Part shown: in pieces, positions 8,168 to 15,517 of the stretch
Layout of the letters: every line of letters begins with the position of its first letter
How positions within the stretch are numbered: the stretch's first letter is position 1
From: Hymenobacter busanensis
Lineage (GTDB): Bacteria; Bacteroidota; Bacteroidia; Cytophagales; Hymenobacteraceae
NCBI RefSeq assembly: GCF_008727865.1
Contig: NZ_VTWU01000001.1
Span: 248,001-312,000 of the forward strand
Reading direction: 5' to 3'
Length of the DNA stretch: 64,000 nt
Notes under the pieces: generated by a model
Told to the model about the DNA's origin: nothing
What the model saw: only the letters and a program-made list of their open reading frames with translations
Databases searched by the model: none
Made by a program: the position numbers and the translations under genes

Positions 8168-9457
8168 CTAAGCGGTTACTTCTTTGGGAACCACCGGCAC
8201 GTGCCCGTCGGCGAAAACGTAGCGGAAATCGAAGAGGCGTTTGGAGCCCAGCAACGCCTCGTGCTGACGGAATTCCGGCCAATTGGTCAGCAGCACCAGC
8301 TCATCGGCCTGGTCCACCAGCTCTTCCAGCGACTGGGCGTAGCGGATGGGCAGCTGGTATTCGTCAGCAAAGGCCTTGTTGGCCATGGGGTCGTAGGCAA
8401 CGATGGAGCGGTAGCCTTTGCTCAGCAGCTTCTCGATTACAAACAGGCTCGGGCTCAAGCGCACGTCGTCGGAGCCGCCTTTGAAGGCGAGGCCCAAAAT
8501 GCCAATGGTGCTTTCGCGCGGCACGGCCGCGGCAATTTTATTGGCTACGTTCTCTTTAATCTCCTCGTTGACGTGCAGGTTGGCCTCCAGCATGAGGGGA
8601 CGGTAGCCGTGGTTTTGGGCAATGCTACTGAGCGCTGCAGTGTCTTTGGGCAGGCAGTAGCCGCCGTAGCCGCAGCCGGGGTATACGTAGGTAGCCATGC
8701 CGGCTGGCGCCCCAAACCAGCGTTTGTCTTGGTGCAGGATTTTGAAGGTGCCGGCCACGTCGATGTTGCCGATGCGTTCGGCAATCATGGCCATTTCGTT
8801 GGAAAAGCTGATAAGCGTAGACAGCAGCGTGTTCGAGAGGTACTTGATGAACTCCGCCGAGTTGTAGTTGACGTAATAAATGGGGGCGTTGAACGGGAAG
8901 TAGATTTGGCTGAGGACGTCCTTGGAAAGCTCGTCTTCCACGCCAATGACAATGCGGTCGGGGTTGATGAAGTCGTCCCAGGCGTGGCCTTCCCGCAAAA
9001 ACTCGGGGTTCGAGGCCAGGCCCAGGGTAGTGCCGTATTGCTGACTCAGTTCATCCACGTAAGGTTTCACCCGCTCGGCTACCGTAGAAGGCGGCACCGT
9101 CGACTTCACCACCAGCACTTTGAATGCGCCGCGGTTCACCGCAAACACGTCGTGCACGGCCTGCAGCAGGTAGGCCAGGTTGGCGCTGCCGTCGGGGTGG
9201 GAGGGCGTGCCCACGCACACGATGATAATCTTGCTGTCGTTGACGGCGTCGGCCAGCGGCGCGTCGATAATGAAGTTCTGGCCCAACTCGTCGCGCAGGG
9301 CTTCGTCGAGCTGCGGTTCGTAGAACGGCACTTCGTAGCGGCGGATTTTGGCCAGCCGCTGCTCGTTCACATCGATGCCGTACACCTTGAAGCCCTTCTT
9401 GCTGAAGCCCAGGGCCGTGGTCAGCCCCACAAAGCCCAGTCCGAGTACCGTTATCAT
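8168..9457 (-). CDS. UDP-glucose/GDP-mannose 6-dehydrogenase family protein
   Basis: A protein of 429 residues, the normal length for UDP-glucose 6-dehydrogenases. The N-terminus VLGLGFVGLTTALGF is the NAD-binding GxGxxG loop. YPGCGYGGYCLPKD contains the catalytic cysteine (Cys268) that forms the thiohemiacetal intermediate. GLAFKGGSDDVRLSPS is the C-terminal family block. The enzyme oxidises C6 of a nucleotide sugar in two NAD-dependent steps, giving a uronic acid such as UDP-glucuronate. The start codon overlaps the stop of the upstream epimerase by four bases (ATGA), which indicates coupled translation. The neighbouring epimerase resembles UDP-glucuronate-using enzymes, so the pair may act in sequence. 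A dehydrogenase for UDP-GlcNAc or another sugar is an alternative. Confidence 0.92.
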   Translation of the reverse strand: MITVLGLGFVGLTTALGFSKKGFKVYGIDVNEQRLAKIRRYEVPFYEPQLDEALRDELGQNFIIDAPLADAVNDSKIIIVCVGTPSHPDGSANLAYLLQAVHDVFAVNRGAFKVLVVKSTVPPSTVAERVKPYVDELSQQYGTTLGLASNPEFLREGHAWDDFINPDRIVIGVEDELSKDVLSQIYFPFNAPIYYVNYNSAEFIKYLSNTLLSTLISFSNEMAMIAERIGNIDVAGTFKILHQDKRWFGAPAGMATYVYPGCGYGGYCLPKDTAALSSIAQNHGYRPLMLEANLHVNEEIKENVANKIAAAVPRESTIGILGLAFKGGSDDVRLSPSLFVIEKLLSKGYRSIVAYDPMANKAFADEYQLPIRYAQSLEELVDQADELVLLTNWPEFRQHEALLGSKRLFDFRYVFADGHVPVVPKEVTA

Positions 9458-10572
9458 GCGAGTTGTCCGTTGGTGAGGTGGAGGAATTTCAGGTAGCGAC
9501 GGATGCCGTCGGCTACCGGCACGGCGGGCGCGTAGCCGAGCAGGGTGCGGGCTTTGGTCAGGTCGGGGCAGCGGCGGTTGGGGTTGTCGGTCAGGTACTC
9601 CTGATCGGCCGAGACCTGAAAGAAGATGGTGCCCTGGTAGTCAAAAATGTCGCGGCCGGCCTGGGTAAACAGCTCGGCAAAGCTGCGCACCGAGAGTTCC
9701 GGCTGGTCCATGCCGATGTTGAACACCTCGAACTGGCCGTGGAGCAACACCTTCATGTACCCCGTAATGGCATCGGAAATGTAGCAGAAGGTGCGGGTGG
9801 GCGTGCCGTCGGAGAGGATTTCCAGGTCACGGCCTTCCACCACGGCCTTGGCAAAATCGGCCGGCAAGCGCTTGTCGTTGATGTTCATGCCCGGGCCGTA
9901 GTTGTTGAAGGGCCGTGCAATGCCAATGGGCAGGTTGTATTTCTGGGCAAACAGGTAGCACAGCGTCTCGCCGAAGCGCTTGGCTTCGTCGTAGCAGGCG
10001 CGCGGGCCGATGGTGGCCACGTTGCCGCGGTAGGTTTCGGGCGTGGGAATGAACTCGGGAAACGGGTCGCCGTAGATTTCGCTGCTCGAGAAGAACAGGA
10101 ACCCGCGCAGCTGCTTGTCGGCGTAGAAATCAAGCAGGCGGCGCAGCCCGGTGATGTTGGCGTCCACCGTTTCGAGCGGGTAGATGCGGTAGAACGTGGG
10201 CGAGGCAATGGAGGCCATGTGAATGACCAGGTCGGCGTCCTCGGCGCCAGGTACATCCGCTACCGAATCGGTAATGACGTTGAACTCGTGGAGCTTGATG
10301 ACGGCCGGGTTGCTGGCCACCAGGTTGCTGAGCCAGTCTTTGGTGCCGGTCAGGAAGTTTTCGAGGGCAATGATGCGCTTGATCTGCAGCTCTTCGGCGT
10401 AGTGCGCAAAGAAGTGCATGAAGTAGTAGCCCAGAAAGCCACCGCAGCCCGTCAGCAGAATGGTCGAATCGCGCAGCTTGGCAATTTCCTGCTCGGTGAG
10501 GTTGCGGTAAATGGTTTCCATGTCTTCCCGCACAATGCGGTTGCCGACTTGGACGGGTAGGGTTTCGAACAT
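9454..10572 (-). CDS. NAD-dependent epimerase/dehydratase (UDP-glucuronate decarboxylase-like)
   Basis: An extended-SDR protein of 372 residues. The Rossmann motif is TGCGGFLG (41-48), after a longer than usual N-terminal arm. SSSEIYGDP and YDEAKRFGE give the Ser and YxxxK catalytic residues, and RPFNNYGPGM is the usual substrate-loop block. The closest functional groups are UDP-glucuronate decarboxylases and dTDP-glucose 4,6-dehydratases. Overlap with the downstream UDP-glucose dehydrogenase gene supports a uronic-acid substrate, giving UDP-xylose or an epimerised uronate. That is inference. It lies 39 bp after the SAF-domain oxidoreductase gene and has TCCTTCCACC in its leader. The long N-terminal arm sets it apart from compact GalE-type enzymes. 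Confidence 0.87.
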   Translation of the reverse strand: MFETLPVQVGNRIVREDMETIYRNLTEQEIAKLRDSTILLTGCGGFLGYYFMHFFAHYAEELQIKRIIALENFLTGTKDWLSNLVASNPAVIKLHEFNVITDSVADVPGAEDADLVIHMASIASPTFYRIYPLETVDANITGLRRLLDFYADKQLRGFLFFSSSEIYGDPFPEFIPTPETYRGNVATIGPRACYDEAKRFGETLCYLFAQKYNLPIGIARPFNNYGPGMNINDKRLPADFAKAVVEGRDLEILSDGTPTRTFCYISDAITGYMKVLLHGQFEVFNIGMDQPELSVRSFAELFTQAGRDIFDYQGTIFFQVSADQEYLTDNPNRRCPDLTKARTLLGYAPAVPVADGIRRYLKFLHLTNGQLA

Positions 10573-10611
10573 AACGGGAGGCCGGACGAGGTGGAAGGAG
10601 CAGGAACGGGG

Positions 10612-11931
10612 CTACACCAGTACTGCCTTGGCTTGGGCTTGCAGCTCCGGGAAAAACAGCTGGGTTTGCTCGCGGTAGAGGCGCTGCACTAGGTTGTCGG
10701 CGGGCAGCTCCACGTCGTCGAAGGTGAGGACGGCGTCGCGCGGCACGTCGCGCTTCAGGATGCAGCCTTCGGCCAAACCCACGGGCAGCAGGTTTTCCTG
10801 GCGGGCGGTTTCGGCGTTTTCGCATTGCCCGTAGGTGTCGTAGCCACCCAGGCCGTCGAGTTTGTGGCCGGCAGTCAGCGGCGTTTTGGCCAGCGTAATC
10901 ACCTCCACCACCGGCCCGCCCAGCGGCGCCATGATGACGTCCTGAAACAGCACCATGCGGGCAATGGAGTTCGGAATTTCGGCGTAGATGAGGTGGTAGG
11001 GGTAGTAGAAGCTATAAAGCGGCCCCGGCCCAAGCTTGCCGTAGGCGAGGTAGTGCTGCGACTTGGGGTCGTCGGTGGTGGCGTACACGAACACGCCCGG
11101 GCCGGGCTTGGGGCCCACCACGTAATCGACGATGCCGCCGAGACGCTTGAGTTCGTCCACGTCGTACCAGCTCACCATGTCGTCCACGTGGCCGTCGTGG
11201 CGGTAGCCCAGCATGCCGCGCTTGGCCACGCCCATGCCGGTGGCGTTGGCCACAATGGTTTGTTCGATGGAAATCTTGGTACCGTCGGCGAAGCTGGTCA
11301 CCATTTCGGGCGTGAGGTGCCACTGCGCCGCAAAGCCCGCCTGGGTGGTGGGGTTGCGGTAGTAGTCCTGCAGCCCTTTGATGTTGCCGCACACAAGCGG
11401 GGTGAGGCCCATGCCCTTTACAAACCGGTACAGGTTCATGATGCAGCCGGGCTGGTCGCCTTCGCAACCGCTCAGCATCACGCCCGCTTTGTCGGCGTAT
11501 ACCTTCAGCATTGGCCCCACCAAGGCATCTACCTCGGGGTTGAACATGAGCACGTGCCGCCCGTGGGCAATGGCCTGCATGATCAGGTTGGCGGCGTAGT
11601 GGATGGTGCCGGTGCATTCCACCAGCAAATCCAGGCCCTCCACTTCGCAGAGCAGCTCGGCGTTGGTGGTTACGGCCAGTTCGCCCGCCGCTACGCACGC
11701 CTGCAACTCGGCCAGCGTGTGGCATTCTTTGGCCGTGTGGCCCGTGTAGGCATACGCGTCGTGGGCTTTGGCAATGGTGCGGTTGGCAATAACGGTAACC
11801 TCCATGCCCGGCGTGTAGCGCATAATCTGGTTGACCATGCCCTGAGCCATTTCGCCAGCTCCCCACAACCCCACCCGAATCGGATTCCGGTCTTTTTCCC
11901 GGGCTTTCAAAAAAGTATCTAGAATGAACAT
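10612..11931 (-). CDS. NAD(P)-dependent oxidoreductase with C-terminal SAF domain (FlgA-like annotation)
   Basis: A protein of 439 residues. VGLWGAGEMAQGM (20-32) is a Rossmann nucleotide-binding loop like that of homoserine dehydrogenases. The middle has GCEGDQPGCIMNLYRFVKGM, a conserved block of this group. The last 90 residues form a SAF-type domain. Such proteins occur in surface-polysaccharide clusters and are often mislabelled FlgA. They commonly neighbour class III aminotransferases and sugar C-methyltransferases, both present here in the opposite operon. A redox step on a keto or aldehyde group of a sugar-like acid is plausible; the true reaction is not known. ATG 11931 (MFILDTFLKARE) is chosen because the longer frame would run into the intergenic gap without homology. 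Confidence 0.8.
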   Translation of the reverse strand: MFILDTFLKAREKDRNPIRVGLWGAGEMAQGMVNQIMRYTPGMEVTVIANRTIAKAHDAYAYTGHTAKECHTLAELQACVAAGELAVTTNAELLCEVEGLDLLVECTGTIHYAANLIMQAIAHGRHVLMFNPEVDALVGPMLKVYADKAGVMLSGCEGDQPGCIMNLYRFVKGMGLTPLVCGNIKGLQDYYRNPTTQAGFAAQWHLTPEMVTSFADGTKISIEQTIVANATGMGVAKRGMLGYRHDGHVDDMVSWYDVDELKRLGGIVDYVVGPKPGPGVFVYATTDDPKSQHYLAYGKLGPGPLYSFYYPYHLIYAEIPNSIARMVLFQDVIMAPLGGPVVEVITLAKTPLTAGHKLDGLGGYDTYGQCENAETARQENLLPVGLAEGCILKRDVPRDAVLTFDDVELPADNLVQRLYREQTQLFFPELQAQAKAVLV

Positions 11932-11995
11932 GAGGCAATGGTGCTTTGGCGGTGGAAGGTTGGCTTTGAAGGATAATGTACTAATAATACTTAGA

Positions 11996-14002
11996 TTACT
12001 GATAGTTTTTAGAAAGTAATTCACTTTCTTTTTCTGGCGGCCTAAGCCCAAACGGATTGGTCGCCCACCACTGGCCTGCTTGAATGACGGCGCCAAATGC
12101 CAAGCGAACCGGCAGCCACCGGGCGGGAATGCGCAGGCGGCGCAACTCGGGCAGTTCAAACAGCGCGTACACCTCGCGGGCGGCCTCCAGGTTCCGGGCT
12201 TGCAGGGAACGGTAGGTGCCGGCCAGCACAAACTGGTGCAGAAACCGGTCTTTCGCCCGGCGCAGGCGCGGCGCGGGCAGCAGAGCGGCTTGCTCTATTT
12301 TGCCGAAAATGCGCAGCAGCTTCCCAATGGTGTCGGCATTGAACATGGCGGCCGTAATGGCGCCGTCGTGCACCGTGTAGGCGGCCGGACAGCCCGGCAC
12401 ACACAGCACGCCGTGCATCGCAAAAATGCGGGCCCACAGGTCGGTGTCCCCGGTACTGCCTTGCTCGTGGTCAATGCAACCCGCCGCCTGGTAGGCCGCG
12501 CGGCTCACCACAATGGCCGGTATGCGCACCAACGACGAGTCGGTAAGTACCCGCTCCAGCGCCGGCAGTGGCGGGAGGTACTGCTCGCGGGCGGTGGTTT
12601 GTTTGCGCAGCGTCCGGCGCTGCATATCCACCAGTTCTACCCCAAACAGCACGGTGGCGTGCGTATGCCGCACCCTGCGCAGGGTTTGCAGCATCTCGGC
12701 AAGGCCACCGGGCCGCAAGAAATCGTCGTCGTGCAGGTGCAGCACGTAATGGCCCCGGGCGCGGCGCAGGCAGTCGTTGAAGTTGGTTGCGGCGGTGCTC
12801 CCCGGCGGGTTATGGAAGTAGCGCCACTGATTTGCGGGCTGCGACGACAGCACGTAGCGGGTAATGTATTCGCAGAGGTTGTTGCGCGTGGAGTTGTCCG
12901 ATACCACTATCTCCACATCGGGCGGCAGCGGTCCGATGGAGCGCAGGGCCCGGGCCAGCAGTTCGGGCCGGTGGTAGCAGGGCACGCAAATGCTGAGCAA
13001 CGGATGCTGCGGTGCACCACCAGCCACCGCGGGAGGCGCCCAGCCGCGGGCTGCCCGGGCCTGCACTTGCCGGCGGCTGGCCCACACGTGGCGCCAGTTT
13101 CGCTTGATGTAGGCATAGGCCTGCAACGAGCGGCGCTCCAGCAGCAGCACAAACAGCAGAATGGCAAACTGACGCGGAAAAGCACGCAGCCATTGCCCTG
13201 GCAGTTGCGCCGATGTGGGGTTCTTCAGCAGCAGCAATAGCTGATTTTTCACGGCATCGGCTTTCATGGCGCCGCTCAGCCGCAGCCGCAGCCGCACATC
13301 GGCGGGCAGAAAGTGGCGCGGGTGCAGGGCGCGGCATTGGGTAGCCAGTACCGTGCGCCAGCCATACAGGCGGCTGCGCCACGAAATGTCCCAGTCTTCC
13401 TTGTGAGCAAAAAAACGTTCGTCAAAAAACGCCCCTTCCACCCGCAGGTCGTCAATAAACCGGCGGCGGTAAAGAGGCAGGGCCCCGTCGGCCCCGTCCA
13501 CATCTTCTACCTCGGCGGCGAGGGCCACGCTGCTCAGCGGCTGGCCGTGGTAGCGCAGGCGGAAGCGGCTGTCGGGCAAAGCCACCAGCCCCGCCGAGTC
13601 GATGGTGGGGTCGGTACCGGTGGATTGCAGCAACACCCCGCACACCGTCCCAATCCGCTCGTCGGAGTGCAGCACGGCCAGGGCGGTGGCGAGGTAGTCG
13701 GGGGGCAGTACCACGTCGGGGTTCACCAGCAGCACCGCGTCGGTATGGGTGCGGTCGAGGGCATAGTTGTGGCCGCCGCAAAAGCCCGTGTTCTGGGGAA
13801 GGCGGTGCAGGTGCAGGCGGGCATCGGTAGCAGCAATAGCAGCCACGCGGGCGCAGGTGTCGTCGGTCGAGGCGTTGTCGACGACCCACACCGTGATGTT
13901 GGGGTGGGTTTGGGCCAGCGCCGATTGCAGGCAGGCCGCAATAGTTTCCGCGCTGTTCCAGGTGACGATGGAGAGCAACACGGAGGGCTCAGAAGCAGGC
14001 AT
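11996..14002 (-). CDS. Double glycosyltransferase: two GT2 domains in one chain
   Basis: A protein of 668 residues containing two complete GT-A folds. The first starts at LLSIVTWNSAETI (about residue 9), with VVDNASTDDT and the metal-binding region VNPDVVLPPD. It ends in a rhamnosyltransferase-like segment (DWDISWRSRLYGWRT) and a basic helical stretch around 290-320. The second starts near residue 330 (LLSICVPCYHRPELL), with VVSDNSTRN and LHDDDFLRPG as its DxD motif. The role is to add two sugars, or to act twice, on a lipid-linked oligosaccharide at the cytoplasmic face of the membrane. It belongs to the leftward sugar operon, 64 bp before the SAF oxidoreductase gene. Fused GT2 pairs are known from polymerising enzymes, but no membrane segments for secretion are seen here. 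Confidence 0.9.
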   Translation of the reverse strand: MPASEPSVLLSIVTWNSAETIAACLQSALAQTHPNITVWVVDNASTDDTCARVAAIAATDARLHLHRLPQNTGFCGGHNYALDRTHTDAVLLVNPDVVLPPDYLATALAVLHSDERIGTVCGVLLQSTGTDPTIDSAGLVALPDSRFRLRYHGQPLSSVALAAEVEDVDGADGALPLYRRRFIDDLRVEGAFFDERFFAHKEDWDISWRSRLYGWRTVLATQCRALHPRHFLPADVRLRLRLSGAMKADAVKNQLLLLLKNPTSAQLPGQWLRAFPRQFAILLFVLLLERRSLQAYAYIKRNWRHVWASRRQVQARAARGWAPPAVAGGAPQHPLLSICVPCYHRPELLARALRSIGPLPPDVEIVVSDNSTRNNLCEYITRYVLSSQPANQWRYFHNPPGSTAATNFNDCLRRARGHYVLHLHDDDFLRPGGLAEMLQTLRRVRHTHATVLFGVELVDMQRRTLRKQTTAREQYLPPLPALERVLTDSSLVRIPAIVVSRAAYQAAGCIDHEQGSTGDTDLWARIFAMHGVLCVPGCPAAYTVHDGAITAAMFNADTIGKLLRIFGKIEQAALLPAPRLRRAKDRFLHQFVLAGTYRSLQARNLEAAREVYALFELPELRRLRIPARWLPVRLAFGAVIQAGQWWATNPFGLRPPEKESELLSKNYQ

Positions 14003-14055
14003 GGTAGCAGCAGGCGAATGGTGGAAAATCAGCCGACGAAAGAGGCGCTAAATGC

Positions 14056-15300
14056 CTAGTTGGTAGCGTAAACAGGGCGAAGCTGCATCGCCTCCAGGTG
14101 GTTCCGAAGGGCATCCAAGTCCACGGTTAGGTTTTCGCGGCGGGCGTCGCCAAGGTTGGTCGAGGGCGCCGGGTTGCGGCACACCTGCCACCGGTAGCAG
14201 ATGCCCAGCCGCGACGACATTTCCAGGAAGTCGGGCACGACGAAGCCCTGCGGAAACAACTCCAGTAGGGGAGTGCCCGGCCGGCTGAATACGATGTTGG
14301 TAAGGCCAGCCCCTACGGTTGATACCACCGCTTTGGCCCCCGCAAACAAGGCCACTTTTTCGGCAAAGCTGTAGGGGCTTAGCGCGTACGTCTGGAAACC
14401 ATACGTGTGCAGCAGGGCTTCCACCGCCGGCTCGTTGAGCACGCGGCGGGCATCGGCATCTTGCCGGCTGATGTAGATGTAAGGGCTGAATTGCCGGGCC
14501 TGCACCACTGCCGCATCGGGTGGAAGGTAGCCCGTTTGCAGAAAGCGGCAGGCCCAGTCGGGGGTGTGGGCGCCGGTGCCGCGCACCGGCGAAGTCACCA
14601 GCAGCCGCTCGGCTTGCCAGTGGCGGTGGGTGGCCACGTCGATGAGCTGTTCGGGCCGAATGCCCAGCGCGGCCAAGGATTCCTGCACGAAGCGCAATTC
14701 CCGGTTGTAGACCAGGAAATAATCGACGTCGCGCAGCAGCCCGGCTTCCTGCAGCAAGTGCAGCCGCGGTACCGAGTCGATGAGCCAGTGGTAGTAGTTG
14801 CCGATGGCCGCACCGCCCCCCGCCAACAAGCTGCACACCGTGCCGGGCACCTGCACAGGGGCCTGAAAGTATGCCTGCTGAAAGATGTTGTTGTCTTCGG
14901 GCCGAATGGTGTCCCAGGTCTTGTTGGTGTACTGAAACGACGCGTCGCCGACCAGCTTGTTGTCGGCCGCTATAACCGCTACGCTGTCGTTGTTGTCGGC
15001 GTACACGCGGCCTTGGCGCAACTCCAGCACAAAGGCCGCCGGCACCAGTTCCTGCCGCTTGGGCTTGCTGTGCAGGCTGCCCCCGTAAGCCGAAGCAGCC
15101 TGGTAAAACGCTTCCGGGATGTTCAGTTGGGAGACATACGCCGGCACCACCTCGTGGTAGGTGGCGCCGCTGCCGGGCAGCGTGGCGAGCTGGCGGCTGC
15201 TTAAATGCACGCCCACAGGGCGGTAGTGCAGGTTATGGGGTACCAGTTCGCGCAAAATGCGCCCGGCCCGGCGCTGGGCGCGGTTCAGGACTGCGTGCAT
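14056..15300 (-). CDS. GT61 (DUF563) family glycosyltransferase
   Basis: A protein of 414 residues. GNYYHWLIDSVPRLHLL is the DUF563 signature block. YIYISRQDADARRVLNE and the late STVGAGLTNIVF / LLELFPQGFV blocks are those of GT61 enzymes. Bacterial members are presumed to transfer pentoses or other sugars to glycans, but few are characterised. ATG 15300 (MHAVLNRAQRRAG) is preferred to the far upstream start at 15396, which would place AT-rich promoter-like DNA inside the gene. It is the first gene of a five-gene leftward operon ending at 8168. A second GT61 gene occurs at 33209. The leader carries CTCCTCCACC. Confidence 0.85.
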   Translation of the reverse strand: MHAVLNRAQRRAGRILRELVPHNLHYRPVGVHLSSRQLATLPGSGATYHEVVPAYVSQLNIPEAFYQAASAYGGSLHSKPKRQELVPAAFVLELRQGRVYADNNDSVAVIAADNKLVGDASFQYTNKTWDTIRPEDNNIFQQAYFQAPVQVPGTVCSLLAGGGAAIGNYYHWLIDSVPRLHLLQEAGLLRDVDYFLVYNRELRFVQESLAALGIRPEQLIDVATHRHWQAERLLVTSPVRGTGAHTPDWACRFLQTGYLPPDAAVVQARQFSPYIYISRQDADARRVLNEPAVEALLHTYGFQTYALSPYSFAEKVALFAGAKAVVSTVGAGLTNIVFSRPGTPLLELFPQGFVVPDFLEMSSRLGICYRWQVCRNPAPSTNLGDARRENLTVDLDALRNHLEAMQLRPVYATN

Positions 15301-15448
15301 GGCAATAAGGTGAAGGTGGAGGAGGCTGTAGAATGTTCTGGGTAGAACTTTCTGAGCAAATAATTGTATTAATAATGGCAAAAACAATAGATGCAAAGGT
15401 TAATTTTAAATAAAATATATTAAAAGTGCAAATATGCTTGAGTGCACA
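15301..15448 (-). promoter_or_regulatory. AT-rich promoter region of the leftward GT61-to-dehydrogenase operon
   Basis: This 148-bp gap is strikingly AT-rich against a GC-rich background and lies between the terminator of the beta-helix gene and the first gene of the operon. On the minus strand it contains AT-rich tracts and near matches to TAnnTTTG (for example CATATTTG near 15431), but no single convincing -33/-7 pair. The position and composition support a promoter; the exact start point is not resolved. Confidence 0.45.
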
Positions 15449-15482
15449 CAAAAAAGCCCGGCCGCTTGCGCGACCGGGCTTC
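15449..15482 (-). terminator. Rho-independent terminator of the 1110-residue beta-helix gene
   Basis: On the minus strand AGCCCGG (15480-15474) pairs with CCGGGCT (15461-15455) around a GC-rich loop and is followed by a run of T residues. It lies 36 bp after the stop codon of the T9SS beta-helix gene. Confidence 0.85.
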
Positions 15483-15517
15483 AAATGGACCGTGGTGGAG
15501 GACGGTCCGGCGGAAGG

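Noticed and set aside
5637-8282. Minus-strand open frame of 881 codons opposite the oxygenase and aminotransferase genes
   Set aside because: It is the antisense shadow of two strongly conserved genes; high-GC DNA keeps the complementary frame free of stops. No family motifs appear.
8063-9496. Plus-strand open frame of 477 codons opposite UDP-glucose dehydrogenase
   Set aside because: Shadow of an enzyme with intact catalytic motifs, and it would start inside the terminator hairpins.
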